From: a bacterium
GTDB lineage: Bacteria; Bacillota; Clostridia; Lachnospirales; Lachnospiraceae
Assembly (NCBI GenBank): GCA_028724545.1
Contig: JAQYCU010000039.1
Span: forward strand, 78,817-142,816
Reading direction: 5' to 3'
Length of the DNA: 64,000 nt
The translations under genes were made by a program, and so were the position numbers. This document shows, in pieces, positions 45,471-53,991 of the stretch. The notes beneath the pieces were generated by a model. The model had not been told where the DNA came from, made no database searches, and saw nothing but the letters and a program-made list of their open reading frames with translations. Each line of letters begins with the position of its first letter. Within the stretch, counting starts at the first letter, position 1.

Positions 45471-46718
45471 ATGGGTTATATTGACGAGTTAGGAAAAAAT
45501 GCTGTAGCAGCAAAAAGCAGTATTGCAAATGCTTCTACCGGCGAGAAAAACAAAATTCTGATGGAAATTGCAACGGTATTACGCGAGAATACGGATGTGA
45601 TTTTGCAGGAAAATGAAAAAGACATTGCACAGGCAAAGGAAAATGGCATCTCGGATACTATGACAGACCGTCTTCGTCTGACGAAGGAACGCATAGAAGG
45701 GATTGCAGATGCCTGTGTTCAATTAGTCAATTTAGAAGACCCGGTAGGGGAAATTATGGAAGGCTCTGTTCGCCCAAATGGTATGCGCATTACCAAAGTC
45801 AGAGTTCCTATGGGAGTTGTTGGGATTATTTATGAGTCCCGTCCAAACGTTACAGTAGATGCAGCCGCCCTTTGTTTGAAGAGTGGAAATGCAGCCATTC
45901 TGCGTGGTGGCAAAGAGGCGATTCATTCCAATAAGATTCTGATGCAGCTGATGCAGCAGGCGATTGCTTCCTGTGGATATCCGAAGCAGACAGTGCAGTT
46001 AGTGGAAGATACATCAAGGGAAGTGTCTACGGATATGATGCGTGCCAATGATTATATTGACGTGCTGATTCCACGTGGTGGGGCAGGTCTGATTCAGGCA
46101 ATCGTAAAAAATGCCACGGTTCCGGTTATTGAAACCGGTACCGGAAACTGTCATATTTATGTTGATGCAGCAGCAGATTTGGAAATGGCAGTTTCGATTA
46201 CAGACAATGGGAAAACGCAGCGTCCGAGCGTATGTAATGCATTGGAAACATGTCTGGTGCACAAGGATGTGGCAGCAGAATTTTTGCCGAAATTGAAAAA
46301 GGCATTCGATAAACATCAGGTGGAAATCCGTGGTTGTGAAAAAACAAGAGAGATTTTAGGCGACACAGTTATTCCGGCAACGCAGGAAGACTATGCAACA
46401 GAATTTTTAGATTATATTATTTCGATTAAAGTAGTGGAAGACATTGATGAGGCGATTGCCCATATCCGTAAGTATAGTACAGGTCATTCAGAATGTATTA
46501 TTACTGAAAATTACAGCAATGCTGAAAAATTCCAGAAAGAAATTGATTCAGCCTGCGTTTATGTAAACTGTTCCACCCGTTTTACCGACGGAGGGGAGTT
46601 TGGACTGGGCGCAGAAATTGGCATTTCCACACAGAAACTTCACGTAAGAGGACCGATGGGACTTCGTGAACTGACAACAATGAAATATCTGATTAATGGA
46701 AATGGACAAATACGATAG
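45471..46718 (+). CDS. proA: Gamma-glutamyl phosphate reductase
   Basis: 415 aa aldehyde dehydrogenase superfamily member. Catalytic Cys is C255 in RPSVCNALET; other blocks are VRVPMGVVGIIYESRPNVTVDAA, LIPRGGAGLI, VIETGTGNCHIYVD and FTDGGEFGLGAEIGIST. It reduces gamma-glutamyl phosphate to the semialdehyde in proline synthesis. The partner proB is not adjacent, which is uncommon. ATG at 45471 has GGGAG about six bases upstream; an earlier in-frame start at 45411 has none. Spaced 80 bases from degV. Confidence 0.95.
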   Translation: MGYIDELGKNAVAAKSSIANASTGEKNKILMEIATVLRENTDVILQENEKDIAQAKENGISDTMTDRLRLTKERIEGIADACVQLVNLEDPVGEIMEGSVRPNGMRITKVRVPMGVVGIIYESRPNVTVDAAALCLKSGNAAILRGGKEAIHSNKILMQLMQQAIASCGYPKQTVQLVEDTSREVSTDMMRANDYIDVLIPRGGAGLIQAIVKNATVPVIETGTGNCHIYVDAAADLEMAVSITDNGKTQRPSVCNALETCLVHKDVAAEFLPKLKKAFDKHQVEIRGCEKTREILGDTVIPATQEDYATEFLDYIISIKVVEDIDEAIAHIRKYSTGHSECIITENYSNAEKFQKEIDSACVYVNCSTRFTDGGEFGLGAEIGISTQKLHVRGPMGLRELTTMKYLINGNGQIR

Positions 46719-46751
46719 TTTCTGAAAGAGTGCAAAGAAAGGGGAGACATC

Positions 46752-48032
46752 ATGAGTTTAAATACAACACCACAGGGCGACCGTATTCAGATTGCACTAT
46801 TTGGCAAGAGAAATGCAGGAAAATCAAGTGTGATTAATGCAATGACCGGACAGCCGCTTGCTATTGTATCCGACGTAAAAGGCACAACAACTGACCCCGT
46901 ATCAAAAGCAATGGAAATACTGCCGTTAGGACCGTGTATGTTAATTGACACGCCCGGTATTGATGATGAGGGGGAACTTGGCAGCAAACGTGTGGAAAAG
47001 GCAATGCAGGTATTAAACAAAACAGACATTGCGTTGGTAGTCATTGATATTACAACACTGACGCAGGAGATTCTTGCAACCAAGCGAGGCCTGCCGGAAA
47101 AAGAACTGGAGATAATTCAGTTAATTGAAGAAAAAAAGCTGCCCTATATTATTGTATTGAATCAGGCAGACCGTATGGAGGATGTGTTATCGGAAGACAT
47201 ACGGAACCGTTTAACAGCGAAAAATCCTTCCGTTCCTGTTAATGTTATCAGTACGACAACAAAAAAAGGAATGGAAGAGTTAAAAGATACATTGATTGCG
47301 CAGGCACCGGATGCTGATTTAAAACTTCACATTATCGGTGACCTGATTACAGCAGGAGATATCGTGGTGCTTGTGGTGCCGGTAGACTCTGCTGCACCAA
47401 AAGGAAGACTGATTATGCCACAGCAGCAGGTGATTCGTGATATTTTGGATAATCAGGCTGTTGCTGTCGTAACACAGGTGCCGGAACTTGCTGCTACGTT
47501 GCAGAATCTTTCCGGCAAAGTAAAAATGGTAGTAACAGATTCACAGGCATTTAAAGAAGTTTCAGCAATTGTTCCGGAAGATATTCTGTTGACCTCTTTT
47601 TCGATTCTCTTTGCACGGCATAAGGGAAATTTAAAGAAATTAGTGGAGGGCGTGACAGCAACAGACAGACTAAAGGATGGCGATTGCGTGCTGATTGCCG
47701 AAGGCTGCACACATCGCAGACAGTGTGATGATATAGGAACTGTTAAGATTCCACGCTGGCTGAAAGAGTATACCGGGAAAGAACTGAAAATAGAAACGTG
47801 CAGTGGAACACATTTTCCGGCAGATTTGTCACCGTATCAGCTTGTGATACATTGTGGTGGCTGCACGCTTCACGAAAAAGAAATGAAGCACCGGATTTTC
47901 CGTGCCAATGAGCAGAATGTGCCGATTGTAAATTATGGAATTTTTATTGCGTATGTCAATGGGATTCTGGCGAGAAGTGTAGAAGTGTTTGACGATGTCT
48001 ATGCACTTATCAGTGAAAAGAAGAAACAGTAG
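46752..48032 (+). CDS. hydF: [FeFe]-hydrogenase H-cluster maturation GTPase HydF
   Basis: 426 aa. N-terminal G domain: P-loop GKRNAGKSS at 18-26, SDVKGTTTDPV (G2), LIDTPGIDD (G3) and LNQAD (G4). C-terminal cluster-binding domain has C319-x-H321 (EGCTHRRQCDD) and H367-C368-GG-C371, the HydF CxH...HCxxC pattern. It is the scaffold that delivers the 2Fe subcluster to [FeFe]-hydrogenase. HydE and HydG are not in this window. GGGGAG precedes the ATG by five bases. Follows proA by 33 bases. Confidence 0.94.
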   Translation: MSLNTTPQGDRIQIALFGKRNAGKSSVINAMTGQPLAIVSDVKGTTTDPVSKAMEILPLGPCMLIDTPGIDDEGELGSKRVEKAMQVLNKTDIALVVIDITTLTQEILATKRGLPEKELEIIQLIEEKKLPYIIVLNQADRMEDVLSEDIRNRLTAKNPSVPVNVISTTTKKGMEELKDTLIAQAPDADLKLHIIGDLITAGDIVVLVVPVDSAAPKGRLIMPQQQVIRDILDNQAVAVVTQVPELAATLQNLSGKVKMVVTDSQAFKEVSAIVPEDILLTSFSILFARHKGNLKKLVEGVTATDRLKDGDCVLIAEGCTHRRQCDDIGTVKIPRWLKEYTGKELKIETCSGTHFPADLSPYQLVIHCGGCTLHEKEMKHRIFRANEQNVPIVNYGIFIAYVNGILARSVEVFDDVYALISEKKKQ

Positions 48033-48068
48033 AAAATAAAACAGTTGTCAGGAAGAAATGAGGAAATT

Positions 48069-48719
48069 ATGACACCATACCGTACCGTATATGAAGGTGG
48101 AAGTGACGAAATTGTAGAAAAAAAGTCACGTTTTATTGCACAGGTGTTTCCGGTGGAAACAGAAGAGCAAGTGACGCAGATTATAGAAAAAACCAAGAAA
48201 AAATACTGGGATGCCCGGCATAACTGTTATGCTTTTGTTTTAGGAAGCAGTGGAGAAATCTCCCGTTGCAGTGATGACGGGGAACCGTCAGGAACAGCCG
48301 GAAGACCGATTCTGGAAGTGCTGACAGGTCAGGAACTGCGCAATGTACTGGTAATTGTGACACGGTATTTTGGTGGCACCCTGTTGGGAACCGGCGGGCT
48401 GGTCCGTGCATATTCGCAGGCAACGCAGGCCGGGCTGGCTGCAAGCCGTATTATTGAAAAACAGACAGGTGTGAAGGTTATGGTTGATACCGATTATAAT
48501 GGTATTGGGAAACTGCAATATGTTGCAGCAACCCTGCAGATTCCGGTACTGGATACAATATATACGGATAAAGTGCAGATGGTGCTTTTAGTCCCGTCCG
48601 GACTTTTGGATAAAGTAACAAAAGAAATCACGGAAGCGACGTCAGGCCAGGCTGTTATCAGACCGGAAGAGAGCGAAGTATATTTTGCAGAGATAGATAA
48701 AGAAACGATTATTTTTTAA
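48069..48719 (+). CDS. yigZ: IMPACT/YigZ family protein
   Basis: 216 aa. UPF0029/IMPACT N-terminal domain, MTPYRTVYEGGSDEIVEKKSRFIAQVFPV, then WDARHNCYAFVLG, CSDDGEPSGTAGRPIL and VTRYFGGTLLGTGGLVRAYSQA, and a smaller C-terminal domain (about 135-216). The biochemical role is unclear; eukaryotic IMPACT binds GCN1. ATG at 48069 has a weak GAGGA site; an earlier in-frame start at 48045 looks no better. Follows hydF by 36 bases. Confidence 0.9.
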   Translation: MTPYRTVYEGGSDEIVEKKSRFIAQVFPVETEEQVTQIIEKTKKKYWDARHNCYAFVLGSSGEISRCSDDGEPSGTAGRPILEVLTGQELRNVLVIVTRYFGGTLLGTGGLVRAYSQATQAGLAASRIIEKQTGVKVMVDTDYNGIGKLQYVAATLQIPVLDTIYTDKVQMVLLVPSGLLDKVTKEITEATSGQAVIRPEESEVYFAEIDKETIIF

Positions 48720-48807
48720 GTGCAGGCTGAGAAATAAAGAGTGAAACAGTTTTGTTTTACTGAAAAAGCAGATGTAATATTCAGAAAAAAGCAGAAGAGG
48801 GAAATGT

Positions 48808-50145
48808 ATGGACTTATTTGATTATATGAGGGAACAAAACAAAGAAAATGAGTCGCCTCTTGCTTCCAGACTCCGTCCGACGAGTCTGGAGGAAGTAGTA
48901 GGACAGGAACATATTATAGGAAAAGACAAACTGCTGTATCGTGCAATACAGGCTGATAAGCTGAGTTCCATTTTGTTATATGGACCACCGGGAACCGGAA
49001 AGACAACATTGGCAAAAGTGATTGCGAATACAACCAGTGCAGAGTTTTTGCAGATTAATGCCACGTCAGCAGGCAAAAAGGATATGGAGGAAGTGGTACA
49101 AAAGGCGAAAGACAACGCTGGAATGTACGGCAGGAAGACGATACTTTTTGTAGACGAGATTCACCGTTTTAACAAAGGGCAGCAGGATTATCTGTTACCA
49201 TTTGTTGAGGACGGAACGATTATTCTGATTGGTGCTACGACAGAAAATCCTTATTTTGAAGTGAACAAGGCATTGATTTCCCGTTCCATTATTTTTGAAC
49301 TGTACCCTTTATCAGAAGAGAATGTAAAAACACTGATAAAGAGAGCTGTTACGGATGAGGAAAAAGGGCTTGGCTCGTACAAACCGAAGATAGATGATGA
49401 TGCATTGGAGTTTTTGGCGCAATTAGCCGGTGGCGACGCAAGAATGGCATTGAATGCGATAGAACTGGCTGTTCTGACGACGCAAAGAGGGGAAGACGGT
49501 TGGATTCACATTACAAAAGAAGTGGCTTCTGAATGTATCCAGAAACGTGTTGTCCGTTACGATAAGACAGGAGATAGCCATTACGACACTATTTCAGCAT
49601 TTATTAAAAGCATGCGTGGTTCGGACCCGGATGCAGCTATTTATTATCTGGCGAGGATGCTGTATGCCGGAGAAGATATTAAATTTATCGCAAGGCGAAT
49701 TATGATTTGTGCAGCAGAAGATGTGTCAAATGCAGACCCGATGGCACTTGTGGTAGCAACCAGTGCAGCGCAGGCTGTTGAACGGATTGGTATGCCGGAG
49801 GCACAGATTATTCTGGCACAGGCCGTCAGTTATGTGGCGAGTGCCCCAAAAAGCAATTCGGCTGTTGTTGCCATTCAGGAGGCAATGGAAACGGTGCAGA
49901 ATGAAAAAATCAATACCATTCCTCCCCATCTGCAGGATGCCCATTATAAAGATGCAGGAAAATTAGGGCATGGAACAGGATATCTGTATGCACACGATTA
50001 TCCGAACCATTATGTGAAGCAGCAGTATCTGCCGGATGAACTGGAAGGAAGAACATTTTATCGTCCGACACAGAATGGATACGAAAAGAGGATTTCAGAA
50101 TATTTTGAAAAGATAAAAGGAAATACTGATAAGAAGAAAGACTAA
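48808..50145 (+). CDS. rarA: Replication-associated recombination protein RarA (MgsA)
   Basis: 445 aa AAA+ ATPase. It has RPTSLEEVVGQEHIIGKD, Walker A GPPGTGKT at 59-66, Walker B FVDEIHRFNKGQQD, sensor 1 GATTENPYFEVN, and the C-terminal tetramerisation part with CIQKRVVRYDKTGDSHYDTISAF and SVRGSDPDAA-type block (KSMRGSDPDAAIYYLARM). It acts at stalled replication forks. Length and start (AGAGGG before ATG) are normal. Next gene follows at 88 bases. Confidence 0.95.
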   Translation: MDLFDYMREQNKENESPLASRLRPTSLEEVVGQEHIIGKDKLLYRAIQADKLSSILLYGPPGTGKTTLAKVIANTTSAEFLQINATSAGKKDMEEVVQKAKDNAGMYGRKTILFVDEIHRFNKGQQDYLLPFVEDGTIILIGATTENPYFEVNKALISRSIIFELYPLSEENVKTLIKRAVTDEEKGLGSYKPKIDDDALEFLAQLAGGDARMALNAIELAVLTTQRGEDGWIHITKEVASECIQKRVVRYDKTGDSHYDTISAFIKSMRGSDPDAAIYYLARMLYAGEDIKFIARRIMICAAEDVSNADPMALVVATSAAQAVERIGMPEAQIILAQAVSYVASAPKSNSAVVAIQEAMETVQNEKINTIPPHLQDAHYKDAGKLGHGTGYLYAHDYPNHYVKQQYLPDELEGRTFYRPTQNGYEKRISEYFEKIKGNTDKKKD

Positions 50146-50233
50146 AAAATGGATAAAAAAGACAGATAAAACAATATGGAAAATAAAACGAAAAAACGAA
50201 ATACCGGAAAATAGATATCGGGAGGTAGAAAGC

Positions 50234-50596
50234 GTGAAAAAAGCAAAGAGAGTATTGGCATTGCTGGGAGTCATTCTTTTGATTGGATTATACATTATGA
50301 CACTGGTATCTGCTATTTTAGCAACACCTGCAACAAAAGACTTTTTTGTAGCCAGCGTGATTGCGACGATTATGATTCCCATTCTTTTATATGTTTATCA
50401 GATGATTTACCGTCTGGTGGCAGGAAAACCGGATGAGGAACAAGCGAAGCAGGAGATAGTGAGTGAAAACAAAAAAGGGTTTGAGGAAGCCTTTTGTTCA
50501 AAAAAAGGAGAGAAGGATGAAACAGGATACGACGAAGCAGAGTACGACGACGCAGAATGCAGCGATGACGAAGAGTACAGCGATGAAGAAGAATAA
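50234..50596 (+). CDS. Small membrane protein with acidic tail
   Basis: 120 aa. Two membrane segments (about 5-29 and 36-58), then a soluble tail that becomes extremely acidic (about 95-120, runs of Asp, Glu, Tyr, Ser). GTG start at 50234 with GGAGG (50221-50225) eight bases upstream. The last 80 bases are also read in another frame as the start of the PAP2 gene. The family is unknown to me; it may be an accessory of the lipid enzymes encoded after it. Confidence 0.72.
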   Translation: MKKAKRVLALLGVILLIGLYIMTLVSAILATPATKDFFVASVIATIMIPILLYVYQMIYRLVAGKPDEEQAKQEIVSENKKGFEEAFCSKKGEKDETGYDEAEYDDAECSDDEEYSDEEE

Positions 50597-51323
50597 AATG
50601 GGAAAGCAGAATAAAACGAAATTTGCAAAGTTTTATGAAAGGACGATAGAACGGTGGATTCCGAAATACGGCTTTCTTTCTGTTATTTTCTGTTTTGTAT
50701 TTAATTCTCTGATTTATACAGGAACGCAGATACTTATGGGAAAAGCAAAGCATTTTGATTTGACGACTTCGCTGGACAATGCAATTCCATTTGTACCGGC
50801 CTGGGCAGTGATTTATCTGGGATGTTTTCTTTTCTGGGCAATCAATTACATTCTGATTACCCATCAGAAGAAAGAAGACTGGTTTCGATTTGCAACAGGA
50901 GATTATTTATCACGTATTGTATGTGGCATCTTTTTTGTGCTGTTGCCGACAACGAATGTAAGACCGGAAGTGACAGGCAGTGGCTTTTCGGAATGTCTGG
51001 TGCAGTTTGTTTATTTTATGGATGCACCGACAAACCTGTTCCCATCCATTCACTGTCTGGTCAGCTGGATGTGCTTTATTGGTATCCGTGGCAGAAAATA
51101 TGTGCCAAAATGGTATCAGGTATTCTCCTGTCTGTTTGCCATTGCCGTGTTTGCATCGACTTTGTTTACCAAACAGCATTATATCATTGACATAATAGCA
51201 GGTGTAATTATTGCGCAGATATGTTATTATATAGGATATCATACCAACTGGCATCAGTGGGTTATGAAACAGTTTGATAAAGTAAACAAAGCAGTGTTTG
51301 GAGAGGGCTGGGATGAAGAATAA
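50517..51323 (+). CDS. PAP2-superfamily membrane lipid phosphatase
   Basis: 268 aa. Basic, Thr/Lys-rich start, then about six membrane segments. PAP2 motifs are variant: NVRP in LPTTNVRPEV, PSIHCLVSW for PSGH, and TKQHYIIDIIAG for SRxxxxxHxxxD, a pattern like the PAP2_3 / sphingomyelin-synthase-type enzymes, so it may act as phosphatase or as a head-group transferase. Start at ATG 50517, with GGAG (50507-50510) six bases upstream; this overlaps the previous gene by 80 bp in another frame. A later ATG at 50592 is possible but has a poor site. Ends inside the next gene by 11 bp. Confidence 0.78.
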   Translation: MKQDTTKQSTTTQNAAMTKSTAMKKNKMGKQNKTKFAKFYERTIERWIPKYGFLSVIFCFVFNSLIYTGTQILMGKAKHFDLTTSLDNAIPFVPAWAVIYLGCFLFWAINYILITHQKKEDWFRFATGDYLSRIVCGIFFVLLPTTNVRPEVTGSGFSECLVQFVYFMDAPTNLFPSIHCLVSWMCFIGIRGRKYVPKWYQVFSCLFAIAVFASTLFTKQHYIIDIIAGVIIAQICYYIGYHTNWHQWVMKQFDKVNKAVFGEGWDEE

Positions 51324-52344
51324 AAAAGCAATTTTAAATGTACTGTTTCTGTTAATCGTATTTGGATTGACATTATATTATGTATTTTACGGAGAAGATA
51401 TGGCTGCACTGGCAGGCTATATCGGCCAGTCCAATGTTGTATATTGGCTCGTAGGGGTTGTCAGTGTAGTGTTGTTCATTATGGGAGAATCTGTTATTAT
51501 ATATTATATGATGCATTCGATAGGGCAGCCGGTAGTCCTGACGCATTGCTTTTTATATTCTTTTGTAGGATTTTTCTTTAGTGCAATCACGCCTTCGGCA
51601 ACAGGAGGCCAGCCGGCACAGTTATATTTTATGAAAAAGGACAAGTTATCCGTTTCAGTTTCCACACTGATTCTGATGATTGTCACGATTACATATAAGT
51701 CCGTGTTAGTTGTAATCGGCGTGGCAGTGATGATTTTGCGCCCTGCAATGCTGATGAAGTATTTGCAGCCTGTTTTGGGATGGTGCTATCTGGGAGTTGC
51801 ACTGAATGTATTTTGCGTGGCATTTATGATGCTTCTGGTATTTCATCCGACTTTGGCAGAAAATATTGTTCTTACCATTGTGAAATGGGTTGGCAAAGTA
51901 GTTCATTTCAAAAAAGAGAAGCAGATGATTGCAAAAATCACGGCTTCTATGGAAAAATACCGGAGTGTGGCAGATTACCTGCGAAGAAATAAAAAAGTAA
52001 TCATAAATGTATTTCTTATTACGTTTGTGCAAAGATGCATCTGGTTTTTTATTACCTATCTAATTTATTTATCATTCTCGCTATATGGGGTAGACCCGGT
52101 TACGATAACAACTCTTCAGGGAATGATATCGGTATCGGTAGATATGCTTCCGCTTCCTGGAGGAATGGGAATTAGTGAGAATCTGTTCCTGCAGATTTTT
52201 AAACCGATTTGTGGAGAAAATCTTGTGCTTCCTGTTATGGTTGTCAGCAGGGGCATCAGTTATTATGCACAATTAATTATTAGTGCCGTTATGACAATCG
52301 TTGCGTATATTACTATTGGAAAAATGGGAAAAAAAGAATCGTAA
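51313..52344 (+). CDS. LPG-synthase-like (YbhN/UPF0104) membrane protein
   Basis: 343 aa, about eight hydrophobic segments. Typical blocks of the flippase-like lysylphosphatidylglycerol synthase TM family: FFFSAITPSATGGQPAQLYFM and MLPLPGGMGISENLFLQIF. In MprF this domain moves aminoacylated lipids; here no synthase domain is fused, so it is probably a transporter or flippase of modified lipid. ATG at 51313 is preceded by GGAGAGGG and overlaps the PAP2 gene by 11 bp, so translation is coupled. Second gene of the lipid module. Confidence 0.82.
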   Translation: MKNKKAILNVLFLLIVFGLTLYYVFYGEDMAALAGYIGQSNVVYWLVGVVSVVLFIMGESVIIYYMMHSIGQPVVLTHCFLYSFVGFFFSAITPSATGGQPAQLYFMKKDKLSVSVSTLILMIVTITYKSVLVVIGVAVMILRPAMLMKYLQPVLGWCYLGVALNVFCVAFMMLLVFHPTLAENIVLTIVKWVGKVVHFKKEKQMIAKITASMEKYRSVADYLRRNKKVIINVFLITFVQRCIWFFITYLIYLSFSLYGVDPVTITTLQGMISVSVDMLPLPGGMGISENLFLQIFKPICGENLVLPVMVVSRGISYYAQLIISAVMTIVAYITIGKMGKKES

Positions 52345-52357
52345 TTTGGAGGATAAA

Positions 52358-53065
52358 ATGGGAAAAAAGAAATTCATAGGATTTTATGATTATACGGTGG
52401 TGCTTACATATGTAGGACTTGCCTGTACCGTAATCGGTATGACACAGGCGATTGGTGGAAGATTTCGTATTGCGATAGTATGTCTTGCGTTATCCGGTCT
52501 GTGTGATATGTTTGATGGAAAGATAGCACGGAGCAAGAAAAACCGTACCGAAGAGGAAAAACTGTTTGGTATGCAGATTGATTCCCTATGTGATGTTATC
52601 TGCTTTGGCATTTATCCGGCAATGATTTGCTGGCTGCTTGGTGTCAGAGGAATTATCGGCTGGATTCTACTCTGCTTTTATGCAATCTGTTCCGTCATCC
52701 GTCTGGGATATTTTAATGTACTGGAAACGAAAAGACAGCAGGAAGAGGACGGGGCAAATAAGTATTATCACGGTCTGCCAATTACTTCTATGGCAATCGT
52801 TCTGCCGTTGGTATTTCTGTTACAGGTATTTATCAGTAACCGGTTGTTTATTTATGTATTATATGTTTCGCTCTTTGTAGTCGGACTGCTATTTATTGTT
52901 GATTTCCGGCTGAAGAAGCCAAACAATACAACGCTGGTATGTCTGGTGCTTATTGTGGCAGTGGCAGTTGTTGTTATGATTCTTTTTTCAACATACCGTA
53001 TACCAAAATGGAGTTTTCCAAACACCGGATTTTTCGACTGGTTAAGTCATTTTGTGAGGGCGTAG
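52358..53065 (+). CDS. pssA: CDP-diacylglycerol--serine O-phosphatidyltransferase
   Basis: 235 aa, CDP-alcohol phosphotransferase with about seven membrane segments. The catalytic signature is CDMFDGKIARSKK...G...D...D, with 12 residues between AR and G (52496-52590). With psd just downstream it should make phosphatidylserine for decarboxylation to PE. ATG at 52358 is set by GGAGG five bases upstream. It is 13 bases after the LPG-synthase-like gene. Confidence 0.9.
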   Translation: MGKKKFIGFYDYTVVLTYVGLACTVIGMTQAIGGRFRIAIVCLALSGLCDMFDGKIARSKKNRTEEEKLFGMQIDSLCDVICFGIYPAMICWLLGVRGIIGWILLCFYAICSVIRLGYFNVLETKRQQEEDGANKYYHGLPITSMAIVLPLVFLLQVFISNRLFIYVLYVSLFVVGLLFIVDFRLKKPNNTTLVCLVLIVAVAVVVMILFSTYRIPKWSFPNTGFFDWLSHFVRA

Positions 53066-53115
53066 TTTGTGCCATCTGATGGCGACAATCTCAGATAGAA
53101 AGGATGGGATTAAAA

Positions 53116-53991
53116 ATGGACAGCAAAGACAGAGAAGGAAATATTATTTCAGAAAATAACGGACAGGATAAGTTATTAGAAAAACTGTATGAAACAAAGG
53201 CCGGACGTGCGGCACTGAAGGTACTGGTACAGCCGGAAGTTTCTAAGGCCGGAGGACTTTTTCTGGATTCAGGGCTTTCCAAACCTTTGATTTCTCCATT
53301 TATCGAGAAAAGTCACATCAATATGGAAGAATTTGAAGCAGAACAATATGAAAGTTATAATCAGTTTTTCTGCAGACGTGTCAAAGAAGGCAGGCGAACA
53401 TTTTCGGAGAAAAAGGAGATGCTTTGTGCGCCGTGCGACAGCAGAATGACAGCATATCCGATTACAGATGAAGGAACATTTTGTATTAAAAATACATATT
53501 ATTCGATGGATACGCTGCTTAGAAGTGAAAAACTGGCAGACCGTTATCTGGACGGAACATTATGTATTTTCCGGTTGTGTGTAGACGACTACCACCATTT
53601 CTGTTATGTTGATAATGGCACAAAGACAAAGAATTTTCATATTCCGGGTGTATTTCATACCGTCAATCCGGTTGCCAATGAAAAGTATCCGGTATACGCA
53701 GAAAATACAAGGGAATTTAGTATTTTAAAAAGTGAAAATTTCGGCAATATTCTGATGATGGAAGTCGGTGCCATGCTGGTAGGCAGAATTGTGAATCATC
53801 ACGAAGAAAAGAAAGTCAGAAGAGGAATGGAAAAAGGCTTTTTTGAATTTGGCGGTTCCACTGTGATTCTGGCGTTTCAAAAGGATGCTGTTGTGATAGA
53901 CAATGACATTATCCAGAATACGCAGGACGGCTATGAAACTATTGTAAAAATGGGAGAAACAATAGGCAGGAAAGGATTAGACGTTAAATGA
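53116..53991 (+). CDS. psd: Phosphatidylserine decarboxylase proenzyme
   Basis: 291 aa. Self-cleavage site is FEFGGSTVIL, the Ser S248 becoming the pyruvoyl group; DDYHHFCYVDNGT and EVGAMLVGRIVNHH are the other family blocks. It decarboxylates phosphatidylserine to phosphatidylethanolamine at the membrane. Start uncertain: ATG 53104 (four codons longer) has AAGG directly before it, ATG 53116 has a better-spaced GATGGG. The gene overlaps the decarboxylase gene by four bases (ATGA). Confidence 0.93.
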   Translation: MDSKDREGNIISENNGQDKLLEKLYETKAGRAALKVLVQPEVSKAGGLFLDSGLSKPLISPFIEKSHINMEEFEAEQYESYNQFFCRRVKEGRRTFSEKKEMLCAPCDSRMTAYPITDEGTFCIKNTYYSMDTLLRSEKLADRYLDGTLCIFRLCVDDYHHFCYVDNGTKTKNFHIPGVFHTVNPVANEKYPVYAENTREFSILKSENFGNILMMEVGAMLVGRIVNHHEEKKVRRGMEKGFFEFGGSTVILAFQKDAVVIDNDIIQNTQDGYETIVKMGETIGRKGLDVK

